DNA from: Trogon surrucura | Lineage: Eukaryota; Chordata; Aves; Trogoniformes; Trogonidae | DNA length: 64,000 bases | Assembly (NCBI GenBank): GCA_020746105.1 | Contig: CM036629.1 | Location: 1,619,501 to 1,683,500 of the forward strand | Direction of reading: 5' to 3' | Shown here: positions 36,510 to 48,300 of the stretch, piece by piece | Layout of the letters: the number at the start of each line of letters is the position of its first letter | How positions within the stretch are numbered: position 1 is the stretch's first letter | Translations under genes and position numbers: made by a program | Notes under the pieces: generated by a model | What the model saw: only the letters and a program-made list of their open reading frames with translations | What the model was told of the DNA's origin: nothing | Databases searched by the model: none

Positions 36510-36725
36510 GTTTCTGGTGGAGTAATAAGCTATGCATGTAGTGTAGAAATAAAACATGTTCTGCAGAACAAATGATGTTAATTTGCTGAGAGGCTCTGAA
36601 GCTGAGTATTAGCGAAATGCCTTGAGGGAGAGAGCGGCAGCTGTGCTGGAATTAATGGCAACGTGCCGAATTAGCACCGCTATGCATCATAGTCAGAGGG
36701 AAAAATTACCGGAGAGAGGGGGAAA
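36510..36725. promoter_or_regulatory. Candidate conserved non-coding element B
   Basis: AT-rich block with TAATAAGCTATGCATGTAGT, GATGTTAATTTGCTGAG, GGAATTAATGGCAAC and CTATGCATCATAG. No repeat or coding signature. It resembles element A in composition and edge sharpness. Confidence 0.4.
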
Positions 36726-37444
36726 ACAACCCCCTCCGCGCGTCAGCCCAGACCCTGGGGCACGCTGCCGAGCAGAGCCGGCCGTGGTGGGTCCTGGTGC
36801 CTGTGGGCTGCCCTCCTTCCCGGCAAAAATAAGGGAAGCCTGATTCTTCGAGTGTGTGTCTTTGGGAACACTCACTATCCCTCTGGAGGTTTGACATCCT
36901 TCTCAGCATCCCTCTGGACTAAACACTGCCATTGCATCCCGCCTCGCTCCAAGGGACTGCCTCCTCCAAGGTCTGCATCCCTCCTGCTCCCCCTTTCCTT
37001 CCTCTCCTTCTCCGGGGATTATTCATCTCCTTGTCTATTTATTTCTTCTGTTTATTCCTGGCAGTTGAGCACCTAAAGTCTGTAGATCCTCATCGACTAC
37101 TAACGGGGCATCTGGCCCATGGCTCTGCAGCCTCCTCCGGAGCATCCCTCTTCCTTCCCTGCCGCCTTCCTTCCTCCCGGTTGCCCGCCACGGCATGCCC
37201 TGGCTAGCAGGAGCACGCTGTGGATTGTGCATTACCTCTTAATGGACAGTTCCAGTAAAATCCACACCTCTGTTGAATATTTAACACCAACATCCATCTC
37301 CCCTGCCCGGTACAGGGTGGGTGTTGGTTCAGCTGGTCCCACTGCAGATGCTGGGCCAGTGCTGCAGAGCTGTGATGTTGCCGGGGCTCATAAGAAATCG
37401 GGCTTAGCCTTGATGTGGCTGAAGCCAAGCCCATGCAGACAGCA

Positions 37445-37507
37445 GCGGGCTTGAACTTTGATGATCTTCAAGATCTTTTCCAATCTAGGCAATTCTGTGA
37501 TCCTGTG
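37445..37507 (+). mobile_element. CR1 LINE 3' tip
   Basis: Only the last 60 bp of a CR1 remain: GATGATCTTCAAGATCTTTT, CCAATCTAGGCAATTCTGTG, ATCCTGTG. This is the terminal segment in plus orientation. Confidence 0.8.
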
Positions 37508-38389
37508 AGCAGGATCTCCCAGCAGAGACTGAGGCTGGTGACACCGCGAGCTGGTCCCCACATTCATCCCTCATCCCCGTGTGTGCCCGTCGCAGCCCGC
37601 AGCTGCTCATCCCCAGCGTAAAACATCTCCCACAGCAAAACATCTCCCTTTTTGTCTTGTCTCTCTCAGTCTTTGTTCACACTTTTGCCCCTGCAGGTAC
37701 CCAGCCTGACCTTGGGGATGAGGCCATGCCGGATGGAGCAGCCCCCAGGCCGACCCTGGATGTGGCCTTGGCAGCCAGCCCTGCGGTGGGATGGTTCCAG
37801 CGTGATGGATGTGGATGTGCTGACTGTCTCGTCCTGGCTGGGACAAGCCAGCAACTGCCGAGCACCAAAACTGCTGGGATGTGGTGATGGGACCCTCTTG
37901 TGACGCCCACGGAACCGTTGGGTTTCAGCATCTGCAGGAGTGTGTCCCAGCGATGGAGGAGGTTTATCCATCCGGAGGTTTATCCAGCCAAACACCAACA
38001 CCAGTGGAGTTTTACCAAACATGCTCAGACCCTGCTGGCTGTCTCAAGAACCAGGATTTGGCCTGGGGAGGAGGAATGTGCTCCCATCTGTGCTCCGGAC
38101 TGTGGGAGCATCACTCAGTGGGACCCTCACGGACCCACCGAGGGCTGAGCCGGGAGATGCTCTGCTTGCCCAGGGCGCCATCAGTCCTGACCCCAACACC
38201 ACTGCCCCATCTCCCAAGGATGCTTCGAGGCAGCTGCCCTGTCCCCAGCTCAAACTGGGAGCACTGGGTGCTTGGGTCCTCTCCATAGGGCTATCCCACC
38301 CCTCCATCCCATGGGTGATGTGGGGTGCCGTGGGTGCCACGGTCACGGGTGCCCAGGCGCGAGCAGAGCGGCGGGGGCTGCCGGTCACT

Positions 38390-38650
38390 GCCAGGTTACA
38401 TCTGCTGGGGCATGCAAGAGTGACTCCAGATGCATTAGAAGTGCCGTGCTCCAATTTCAATTTCATCGTCTCACAATCATTTTCAGGCTCCTCTTAGTGC
38501 CACATTAACGAAGCCTGCTCGTTTGAATGCATAATTAGCCCAAGCATTCTACCTCGCTAATTTCGAAGCAAGAGCAGGGGGGCTGGGGGGGGGGAATTTG
38601 CATATTAATTTAGCAGAGGGAGAGAAAAACTGTTTACCACTTGCTTCTTG
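38390..38650. promoter_or_regulatory. Candidate conserved non-coding element C
   Basis: Unique block with CCAATTTCAATTTCATCGTC, TTGAATGCATAATTAGCCC, CTCGCTAATTTCGAAGC and TTTGCATATTAATTTAGC. It is interrupted by a G-tract (about 38577-38602) that could form a quadruplex. It is strongly AT-rich on both sides of that tract. Confidence 0.4.
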
Positions 38651-39954
38651 CTGTTGATCACAGCGGACTTAACTCTTTCCCGGATGCCATCTGGAGCTGC
38701 AGAGCCGGGCGCCCGGCCGGCACGTGGGACGGGACGCAAAGGTTACGCGGCAGCAATTAAATCCTCCCTGCGGCACCGCGGCCAGCCGGACCACCCTGGT
38801 TGCCTTTGTTACTGGGAGCCAGCTGGGGAGCACTGAGGCTGTGGCTCCTGGGATCACAAGGCAGACGGGTGGAGGTGCAAGCTCCAAGGGGGCACCCCAG
38901 GTGCCTCCTCATGCAGCCCTGACGTGAAAATTGCCATCATTACCCCTTCCCTGGGGTGCCAAGGTCCCATCCGTGGTTTGTCCATTCTGTCCTTTGGCAA
39001 AGCCAGCGGGGTGCTGGGGGTAGGGATCCCCCTTCCTTGCAAAAGGTGGCTGGGTCCGTGCAATGAGCGCCCTGTCACCCTCGGTGTGCCCCCTCCAAGG
39101 GGACGGCTCTGTCTTTTTAGTGTCACACGCCCATAATACAAAGTCAGATGCTCTCATGTGCCATCCCCAACAGCCTTTTGCGACGGCGTGGCTCGTGGTG
39201 TCGGCGTGCACGGGATACCTGCAGGCACCCTGCACCCACAGAGCACCCAGGGACCGGGGTGGGCAGCCTCACTGAGCACCGACAACTCGCTACATGCTTC
39301 CTCCCCCACGCCTCCACCATCTCCCTTTGTTTGGGAGTCTGTGGGCGTCTTGAGCCGAGGTTGGAGGTAATTTGTCTGTCTCCTGCAGCGGGCTGTCATC
39401 TCGCATCTGTGAACCGGTTCCGTTTGCACTGTCATTAAAAAAAAATCTCGGGTCTGACAGGTAGTAAAAAAAAAAAAACAATCGGGGTGAAAAAAAGAAG
39501 GAGAAAACCCTCCCGGGCGACAGGATGCTGCAAATCTCATACCTTCGTTGCATCTGCGACCACCCTCGGATAGGTGATTGCGGATGTGACAAGCCATAAT
39601 TTGGCCTTTGGACCTGAATCCCCATCTTTGCGCCTCCATCCCCATCCCATGGGGCTCCCCAAAAGGACTTAATCACTCTCAAAGAAGCTCTGCCCCAACC
39701 ATCCTTCTCATCTCGCTGGCTTGGATCCAGCACAGCGCGTGGCAGCGATTTGGGGGACAATCTCCATTGCTGGGCATCCCGATCTGGCTCCTGCTTCTGA
39801 GCTGGCACGGAGAGATGTGAAGGGGGTTTTCTCCTACACCTTTACACGCTGCCAGGTCGCCGAGCCCCGTGACTGGGGGACACCCTGAATTTGGATACGG
39901 GGTTTCCAGCATGGCCGGAGGGGTTCCGGCGCTGCCGCCGGTGCGTGGGGCCAG

Positions 39955-40140
39955 CTCGCAGAGGGTTAACAGTTGATTACAGCCTTTGTCTCTGCATCAG
40001 TGTACATAATGCGCCCCGCATTTGCATACTGCAGTGTGCGCTCAATTAAAATGAACTTTTAATTTCTTCTAAGTAAATTACTTCTTCCCGGTACGTGACG
40101 CGCACAAATGTCAGAATAATGGGAGAGCCTTAATGAGCTG
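39955..40140. promoter_or_regulatory. Candidate conserved non-coding element D
   Basis: It starts AGAGGGTTAACAGTTGATTA and continues with GCATTTGCATACTGCAG (octamer-like ATTTGCAT), CTCAATTAAAATGAAC, TTTTAATTTCTTC and GCCTTAATGAGC. A dense set of homeodomain and POU cores lies in otherwise GC-rich DNA. Confidence 0.42.
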
Positions 40141-40554
40141 GGAATGAGGGGCGGGGAGGGGAGCGCTGGGGACCCCGGCTCCCCCGGGGTTGCTCTGCAG
40201 CCTTCAACCTCCCTGCCAGGGGAAAGGATGGATCCTGCCACCTTCTGCCTTCCCTGCTGGGGCCTGGGACGTCTCTGCTGCCGGCGTGTCCCCTGGGCAG
40301 GACAGGGGTCCCCACCTCCTCTCCATCATCTCCTCCTGATGAGGGGCTGAGCTCTCCAGGTCCTGTTTGTGTCCTGATGTTCACCCATCATCCCAAAAAG
40401 CCTCCCTGGGACATCTTCTACCTCATGCCACCCCCAGGGATCCCCCCCCTCAACCCACTCTGCCCTCCCCACAACAGCTCAGGGACGATGCTCAGGGAGG
40501 GACGTGGACCCCCACACCCCGACGCTCCCACCCGGGGCCGGTTGCGTGTCCGCG

Positions 40555-40690
40555 GGGGCCAGATGGCAGGCGAGATTACTGGAATTTGATTTTCAGATAA
40601 ATCGCAAACCTGGATGAGCGAGTGCTGCTCCAGATGCATTATCCGTAATCCCCTGGAAGGGAACCTTTCGGAGGAGACGGTCCCTGTGCC
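40555..40690. promoter_or_regulatory. Candidate conserved non-coding element E
   Basis: It begins with CCAGATGGCAGGCGA (40559-40573), a 15-mer repeated at 44220-44234. It continues TTTGATTTTCAGATAAATCG and CAGATGCATTATCCGTAATC, with GATA and homeodomain-like cores. Confidence 0.4.
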
Positions 40691-42294
40691 AGCTTGGCAG
40701 CAGCTGGGTAATCCCGGCCGACGCGGCGCGACCCCGCGCAGCCCGGGGGGGCTCAGCTGCTCCCCGGCCGCGCCACGGTGTGTCACCCGTGCTCGCCGCG
40801 ACCCACATTCGGTCCCGCCGAGCCCGGGTGGGAGCAGATGGGACCAGATGGAGTCACACCAGGAGCACACGGGCACCAGGACGAGCCCGTGCCCACCATG
40901 CCCACGCCTGGCTGGCGCGCCTGCTCGGCTCGGCACCGTGGGGATGCTGGGGGGGCTCTCCCCACCCTGCTTCTCCCCATCAGTGATGCCTGGAGCATCC
41001 CCAGTGCCACGGAGACCCCCTGATTTGCTCGCCCTCACCACGCCCAGGTGGTCAACACCGACAGCGTTGCTCCGTTAAATCGTAATGAAGCACCTCCACT
41101 CCTTGTGCTGATGAATTGGGGCGTGGGAATATCTCCCAGGCCATGGAGAGGTGACTGAGGAAGAGGAGAAAAGGGACAACGTGGACACAGCCAGGGTTCA
41201 AACCTCATGGGTGCTGCATCTGCCCTTCCCCAGGGTGCCAGTGCTTCAGGGAGGGCAGGAGGGTGCAAGCACTGGGATCCCTGGAGGTTTTCGGGGCCAC
41301 GCTGGGGGCTGCATCTTGCTCTTTCTCTCCACTCCAGCCTGGGGCCGTGCTTTGGGGGCACACAGAGCTTTTGGGGATTCTTTCTTAGAAAACAGCTTCC
41401 CCAAGCCACGGGGCTGCCTTGTCCCCGCTTTTGGGAGCAATCGCCTGCAGATCCCCCTCTCCTTCATCAGCCCAAATTTGGGGACACCCCCAAATTCTGC
41501 AAATAAGCAGGGATGCAAGGTCCAGCCCAGAACCCCCCCGTCTCTCCGGGAGGCCCGGCTGACCCCTATTTCCCGCGTGGCGGTGGTGGGTTCGTGCCCA
41601 CCCTGAGACAGACCCTCCATCACGCGCTGGGAACGGCAAAAGAGGCAACGGCGCAGAGCAGCCGTAACGGGAGGATGCTGAGGATCACGTTAACCTGAGC
41701 CCACGGCCCCTCCTCGGGGGGCAAGGATGGATGGGGGGGAGGCGACGGATATTAATTTCTCTCTGCCTCCCCAAGGAAAAGGAGATGGGAAAAGGGGAAA
41801 GTGAAGCTCTGCCTGGCTGCTCCTGATGCCCTGCTCCGGGACTGCCACCGCCACATGTGTGAGCATGGTCCTCACCTGGCTCAACCCTGTCCCCACTGAG
41901 CAGGAGGGTCCCCGGAGCTGCTCAGGACATCGAGCATATCTGTGGGACCCCACAGAAATACCAACCCGTGGCCATCGCTGGCATCAGCTTTTTGCTTTTT
42001 CTCCCCAAATCTCCTCTTTTTTGGATATTTATTTCTAGTGACTGGTAGCCCACCTGCCTGAGCTGGTGGCCCACCCCTCTGCACCCCAAAAGCGATGGAG
42101 CCAGAGTGCGGCGCTGCCAAACGCCTGCACCCCTCAGGCCAGGCGTCACCCGTCACCTCACACCGCTTGCCGGGCTCGGTGCTCCCCCGGCCCCCCCGGC
42201 ACGGCCCTGGCAGCAGCCGGTGCGTGAACGAGGGAACGTGCAGCAGCGGCAGCGCACGGGAAGCGAGCGGGACCACGCTTCCCCCCCCCGCAAC

Positions 42295-42480
42295 GCCAAA
42301 ATTTACATTGAACCACAAATTAATTTCATAATTTTTTCCTCTCTAATTATGCCAACATCTGCTGCGAGGCCCAAGCTGTGCACATGCATTTTAATACATC
42401 CCTCCCCCCCCTCCAAACCCCGTCTCTCTCAGCGCTGAACTTTTCCATAATTATCGTCAGGAGAAGGGCTCCGTTCCGCG
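42295..42480. promoter_or_regulatory. Candidate conserved non-coding element F
   Basis: AT-rich unique sequence including CCACAAATTAATTTCATAAT, CTCTAATTATGCCAAC, GCATTTTAATAC and CATAATTATCGTCAGG, flanked on the left by a CpG-rich stretch. No coding or repeat signature. Confidence 0.4.
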
Positions 42481-42721
42481 GGAGGGAGGCGAAGGCTGGC
42501 AGCGGGGTGAGGTGCCGGCTGTGCCGGATTCGGGGGCTGCAATCCTCCTCTGAGCCATGATGCAGGGAGCTTCCAGAAGCAGCGGAGGATTTGCCTTCCT
42601 CAAGGCTTATTCTATTTCTGGGAAAAAAGGGAAAGAGGAGGGATGAGGCTGCTCCAGGCCCAGCTCAGGAGAGCGAAGGGGTGGCAGGGACCCTACAAGT
42701 GCAAGGCAACCCGCTGCACCC

Positions 42722-42861
42722 CGTGCTGGGCTGGAGCCCAGGGTGACGGCTCTGCCCCGGGGATGCTGCACCGTGACAGGGCTCAGAGTACCAGCTCTGT
42801 CCCAGGGGTGCTGCACTGTGCTGGGGCTCAGGGTACCAGCTCTGCCCTCTTGATGCTGCAT
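42722..42861. repeat. 45-bp tandem repeat, three copies
   Basis: GCTCTG(C/T)CCC and ATGCTGCA-type landmarks recur every 45 bp (first full unit from about 42749). Because the period is a multiple of three, the minus strand reads QHPWDRAGTLSPVTV-like units in frame. This is a consequence of the repeat and not evidence for a gene. Confidence 0.85.
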
Positions 42862-44219
42862 CCCAAGACTAGCCCATCCCACGGCTAGAGGTACCCAGTT
42901 CACCGTGGAGCTGGCAAAGAGTCCCTGTCCCTGGACACCTCGGTCCTGTTCTCACCCTGACATCTCCAGCCACACTCTCCCACGCTGCACAACAGGTTCT
43001 GAATCCAGCCCTTTGCTCCTCAGCATCCTGCCTGTAAGAGGAGGGGACCGCTGGGGATGTGTGAGGTCTGGGGATCCCCGTGTTCAGCCTCCAGCATGCC
43101 ATCCCCGACCTTGTCCCCGTCACCCGCGGGTCTGGGTGAAACCGGTGACCGTGGCAGCCCCCTCCTGTCACCCGCTGCACGTCTGCTGCCACTCAGGGAG
43201 GTGTCTCATGGCCTCACTGGCAGATGCAAAAGGTCATTTGGCTGCCGAGTAATTAAAACCTGGCAATTAGCAATTTAGAGCAGCAAGCTCCTGGCCTGGC
43301 GAGTGCTCTGGTCTTCCCACGTGAGCCACGGGATGCGGCCAAGGTGCAGGAACAGGGCAGGCTCTGGGGAGGGGACAGGGAGATGAGTCGTATCCTCCGT
43401 GCTGGGATCTCACCTTCAGCCCAGGCAGCTCGCTGGAGCGCCTGCAGGGATGCCGCGCTCTCATTACATAGTTCATCAAGTGTTTTAATTAAAAGGCGGA
43501 GGGGATGAAGGTGCTGCTCGGGTGCAGGTGAGCTCGGCTGCTGCGTTCCGGGGAGAAAAAGCCTCTGCCCCTCTCTGAGTGCGGATGCACGGCCAACCCC
43601 AGGATCAGGCAGCGTCTCGGAGCTGCCTCTATGATGGGAAAGGGCCTGATCCTGCCCAAGGCTGAGTGCCAAGCGTGCCACAGGCCATGACAACGACAGC
43701 ATGACCGAGAGGGTTTCCCTTCTCCTGCCTCCCTGCTGCCACCGGTGCTGCGGCTGGCGCTTCCCAGAGATACCGCGAGGGTGAGAAGCCCATTTCCCAT
43801 CCCAGGGGGGCTGGAGCTGAGCCCTCTGCCAGTCTCACACCCCTGCAATTAATTACAGCCGTAACAATCAAGGTGTTCTGTTCCAAGAGCGAGACGGGTG
43901 CAGGATCAAACCCTGGGGCTGGGGAGGGGGTTGCCCTTTAGGTTCTGTGGGGTGTGTCAGGGGCCAAATCCTGCTCCAGCATCAAGAGGAACTGATTGTC
44001 TACAAGGGAGGTGGAGGAGGAACAGAAGAAATGGGGGGGCCAACGACCACCAAGGGACCCCTTCCCACTGGGTGTCCACCCTAGGGAGCATCATCATGGG
44101 GGGTGCCGGTTGCCCAGCACGGTGCTGGCAGCCCCGGTGTGCCGGCAGGAGCTGGGGCCGTGGTAGCCCCCTTCGGCTGCTGCCACCCGCCCGCCCTCCC
44201 GCCCGCCCCGCAGCCAGGA

Positions 44220-44285
44220 CCAGATGGCAGGCGACAGAAGCTGCCGATGAATAATACACCTCTAATGAGCGCCGCTCCCAGCCGC
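44220..44285. promoter_or_regulatory. Short candidate regulatory block with repeated 15-mer
   Basis: CCAGATGGCAGGCGA (44220-44234), identical to 40559-40573, is followed by GATGAATAATACACCTCTAA. The AGATGGCAG part fits the core of a CTCF site, but the upstream half of the CTCF motif is poor at both places. Confidence 0.3.
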
Positions 44286-44340
44286 CCGCTCGCGCCCCGC
44301 GCGCACCCGCTCGCTCCATCTGTGCCCGGCACCCGTGGGT

Positions 44341-44530
44341 CCTGCCCCACACCAGGGTGACCCTGCCATGTGTCTCGCACCCACGTGTCCTGCCCCACAC
44401 CAGGGTGACCTTGCCCAATGTCTCGCACCCGTGGGTTCTGCCTCACATCAGGGTGACGCTGCCATGCGTCTGGCATCCATGGGTCCTGCCCCACACCAGG
44501 ATACCCCAGCAATGTTCATGGCACCCACAG
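44341..44530. repeat. 48-bp tandem repeat, four copies
   Basis: CCTGCCCCACACCAGGGTGA begins units at 44341, 44389, 44437 (diverged) and 44485 (diverged). The plus strand reads GPAPHQGDPAMCLAPT-like 16-residue units because 48 is divisible by three. No splice or start context supports translation. Confidence 0.88.
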
Positions 44531-45119
44531 ATCCCATGCCCTGTCCCATGGGTGGCAGGACTCTGCTGCAGCAAGGTGGCCTGGGGCAGGGTGCCGGGGA
44601 CCCAACGAACACTCCGGATCCCTTGCCTGAAATCACTGTGGTGGCACCGAGCAGTGTCACCAGCATGGGGCCAGCAGGGGAGGAGCATTTGGGTGCCATG
44701 GCAGCCCAGCATCCACACAGTGGGACCAGGAGCAGAGCAGAAGAGGCAGGACGGGGATCTGGTGCCCAGCCCATCCACCCCATCAATGAGCCTCTGGCTA
44801 ACTAAGGCTCTGAGGAGGGCTGTTCCCCAGTTTGGGGTGGGAAACCATCATCACTTGGTGGGTGGGAGCCCCAGGTTTCTCCTAGTGAGGAGCACGCAAC
44901 CAATTTTCCATCATCCTGGCTCTCTGTACTCAGGATGCTCCTTTCCTCAGCTCTGAGGTGGTTCTACCCCCCATACCCTGATTCCCCCTCCTTGGTACCC
45001 GGCTGTTCTCATCATCTTGCAGAAAAGCTCCCACCCTGGTGCTCCCCACCACGGTCCCCAGTCCCTGCCCGGAGCAGGGCGGGTGGCTGGGCACCCGCGG
45101 GCGACGCCTCGGGAAGAGG

Positions 45120-45345
45120 AGGAGGGCGGTGGAAAACAAAACGCTGATGGATTGTAAAGCTATTGAAGTGCCGGCGAGAAAACTCCGTATTTTTAACGGC
45201 ATTTAAATGCCTCCAAGCAGATTAATAAGGTCTAGGTAATAGCAGAACCAGTCTATATTTATTCTATCTTAAACGCCAGTTTGTCAGGCTGTATTAATAT
45301 TGATGGTAAGGCTTGGATTGAGGACAGTAAACGCTGGGACTTCAC
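45120..45345. promoter_or_regulatory. Candidate conserved non-coding element G
   Basis: AT-rich block with ATTTTTAACGGCATTTAAAT, AGATTAATAAGGTCTAGG, CTATATTTATTCTATC and GCTGTATTAATATTGATGG. It is one of the longest and most AT-rich islands of the intergenic space. Confidence 0.42.
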
Positions 45346-46059
45346 TTTATCTCTCCCAAACAGGCTGCCTCAGCCCCTTTATCAGGGCTGCGGCTGCGGC
45401 AGCAGCTGCCTCTTCAAGGGCTCAGCGCATCCCCTCTCCCCCCCTCCCCGCTCCCTCTTTTTAATCAGAGGAGGAGAAGTTGCTGGCTTGATCGTTCCAT
45501 TTTTATCTCTTTTATTTACTCCATTTTCATGTCTTTCAGCGCATATTTTATTCCCATCAAGGCAGGACCATTGATAGCTTAAGCTGCCCCTCCTCGACTC
45601 CCCCCACGCAGTGTGACGGGGAAGGACGAGGGGTAATTACCCAGGACTTGGCCCCCCCCTCCTGCCCACCCCTCCTGCCCTGCACAGCGTGTCCCCTCAC
45701 TGGGAAGGGGACAAACTGCCATTCGAGGGGCTGGAGGGGGGAAAATTGCTGTTGTCTCCCAGATCCCCAGTCTTGGAGCTCAGGGGGGTGGCTCAGCTCC
45801 CAGCCTCCCGAGCATCTCTCCTTGTTGTTGTGGGTCCCATCCCTGCTGCCACCCATCTCCTGGAGCACCCAGGATAGACCTCCCCACCCTGTCTCACCAA
45901 TTAAGACCCGAAAAAGTGATTAGAGGTGCGAGTTTTCCTGGGGCTGTGCCAAGATGGATGGGGGGGGAAACCCCTCAAGTGACACAGGGAAGAGAGATCC
46001 AACGTTGGCATCCCATGTGGCATGGCTGGGGCTGAGGACAAACACATTTTCTTCCCAGA

Positions 46060-46420
46060 TTCCCGCCTGGCACTTCCCTGCCACTATTTGAAATTCAAAA
46101 TGCGCTCGGTTTTGATTAAACGCTACAAATCACTCGGCCGGAGCGCGGGACGGGCACAGACGGCATCGCCTCCCCGAGCCCAGGTTCTCGGTATTCATGG
46201 CAAACTGTTCATACAAGTGGTGATGGGGGGGGAATAAAAGAAGAAAGAAAAAGAGGGAAAAAAAAAAAAGATGTAAAGAAATTTGCAAATGACTTCAGAT
46301 GGGGTATAAGGCTGGCTCTAGGCTCCGCTGGAAATGAATGCGAAATGATCGTAATAAATGCTAATTGCAGGAGGAGGGTTGCAGCCTGCCACAGGTTTTA
46401 AAAGGCAGTCTATAAAAATC
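46060..46420. promoter_or_regulatory. Candidate conserved non-coding element H (with A-tract)
   Basis: It contains ATTTGAAATTCAAAATGCGC, GGTTTTGATTAAACGC, an A-tract at about 46257-46270, GTAATAAATGCTAATTGCAG and CTATAAAAATCC. Unique sequence apart from the A-tract. Confidence 0.38.
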
Positions 46421-46539
46421 CGTGTCGGGAGCAGGACAAGCTCTGACTCCTGCTGTGGGCATCCTTGTCCTCTTGCCGTGGTGGCCCGTGGCCCCGGGCA
46501 CCGTGGCCGGAGCAGCTCCCGCTCCCCCGTCACCCTTCG

Positions 46540-46735
46540 CCACCAGCAAAGCAAACGAGTTGAATTTAACAGCCATTAGTCCTGGGAACATCAAAGGGCT
46601 CCTCTGCCGGAAAATGAAAATCCTCATTAACTAATAAAAAGCCCATCGCTCACTCTGCCTTTAATATAATTAACAGCAGCCAAGACTTCAATTAAGGCTT
46701 TACCCAAACTTCAAAATGCCACTCTCTCTCTCCGT
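46540..46735. promoter_or_regulatory. Candidate conserved non-coding element I, abutting a CpG island
   Basis: GAGTTGAATTTAACAGCC, CCTCATTAACTAATAAAAAG, TTTAATATAATTAACAGCAG and CTTCAATTAAGGC lie directly left of the CpG island at 46736-46990. The abrupt AT-to-CpG change within a few bases is notable. Confidence 0.42.
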
Positions 46736-46990
46736 AATTGCGGCGGACGCGGCAGCTCCAGCCTTCGCTGCGGCTCCTCCGGCCGATCGCTCGGTGTGCG
46801 CTCGGCCCCGGGGACGGCGTCGCGGCCGAGGACGCGGCCGCGCGTCCCAAATAGGAAATGTTTGTGCGCTCGGTGCTTGGCAGGAGCCGGGGGTTTTGCA
46901 GGGTGGCTCTGACTTCAGCGGGGAAATATGCTGCCGGCGGGGAGCGGCGGTGCCGAGTGATGGGAACCGGTCGGTTCTCACTGCTCCCTC
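46736..46990. promoter_or_regulatory. Second CpG island without an assigned gene
   Basis: CpG density is very high (for example CGGCGTCGCGGCCGAGGACG, CGGCCGCGCGTCC), followed by CCCAAATAGGAAATG, a CArG-like motif with an off-consensus core. Direction is unknown. It could be an alternative promoter of the plus-strand gene further right or a non-coding RNA promoter. Confidence 0.5.
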
Positions 46991-47669
46991 CCCGGGACGG
47001 CGGCACTGGGCTCGCTCCCGGGGTGGGAATGGCTGGGGGCTGGTGAGCCTCATGCTGTGCTGTCACCCTGTCCCCCATATGGCGTCTCCTGGTCAGCATC
47101 CCATGGAGGTGGCCCCAACACTGGAGACAAGGGATGGTGGCTGCGTTGGCTGAGGACACTGAGCCCACCTCGGTGCCCACAGGAGGATGCTGTGGGCAAC
47201 AAACTCTTGTTGCCCTGCCCAGCACCATGTCACTGGTGCTGGCATGGCCACAGGGACAGTGTCCCCATGGAAAGGCCCCAGCTGGGTGCTGCTCAGTGGG
47301 CAGGGAACCCCTCCAGCACCATCCTCATCCCTCCAAGCAGTAACAAGAGCTATGCCCATTTTAGAAGGGAAAATAATGGCTTAATCCTCAAACACATAAA
47401 ACCCACAACTTTCATAGACCATTTTTTTTTCTGTTTTTATTGATCCGATAAAACATTGGCTGCATTTTTGCCTTCTCTTTCTCTCAGTTCCCAGCCTGGC
47501 TTTCCCACGTCACCCTTTGCAGCCTTGAGGCTGTGATATGCTCCTCACCAGCACCACCAGATTGGATTTGCAGCGCCTGAGGACCCTGGCAAGATTTTAG
47601 GGCAGGAGCTGGGAACCTTTCCCTGATCCTTTGGCAGGCAATGACTGGAGAGCAGCTCCAGAGGTGGCC

Positions 47670-48300
47670 TGCGGATGTAGGGGGATGCTGGGTGCTCCCT
47701 GGGGACATGCGGGGATGCTTTGGGTGCCCCAGGGGTGCAGGAGGATGCCTGAGCATCCCAGGGACATTCAGGCATGCTGGGTATCCCAGGGACATGCAGG
47801 AGGATGTCTGAGTACCCCAGAGATATGCAGGGATGCTGAGCATCTCAGGGATGCGGTGATGCTGGATGCTCTGGTGATGCTGGTGCCCTGGAGATGCAGG
47901 AATGTAGGGTGCCCTGGGGATGGTGAGTGCCCCAGGGATGCAGGAAGATGTCTGAGCACCCCAGGGACATTCAGGGATCTTGGGTTCCCTGGAGATGCGG
48001 GGTTGCTGAGTGCCCTGGGGATGCAGGAGGATGCCTGAGCAGCCCAAGGACATGCAGGGATGCTGGGTGCCCCAGGGATGTACAGGGATGCTGAGTGCCC
48101 TGGGGATGCAGGAGGATGCCTGAGCACCCCAAGGACATGCAGGGATGCTGGGTGCCCCAGGGATGTGCAGGGATGCTGAGCATCTCAGGGATGCTGAGCA
48201 CCTCAGGGATGCAGGGGTGCTGGGTGTACAGGAGGTGCGAAGTACCCCAGGGATGCAGAAAGATGCCTGAGCATCCCGCGGACGTGCAAGGATGCTGGGT
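47670..48300. repeat. Complex minisatellite with an 85-bp higher-order unit
   Basis: Elements such as GGGATGCTGGGTGCCCCAGG and GATGCAGGAGGATGCCTGAG alternate. In the right part the CTGAGTGCCCTGG landmark recurs at 48006 and 48091, a period of 85 bp composed of shorter 25-30 bp variants. The long minus-strand open frame with PASLRCSASL and IPACPWG motifs is a product of the repeat. Confidence 0.88.
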
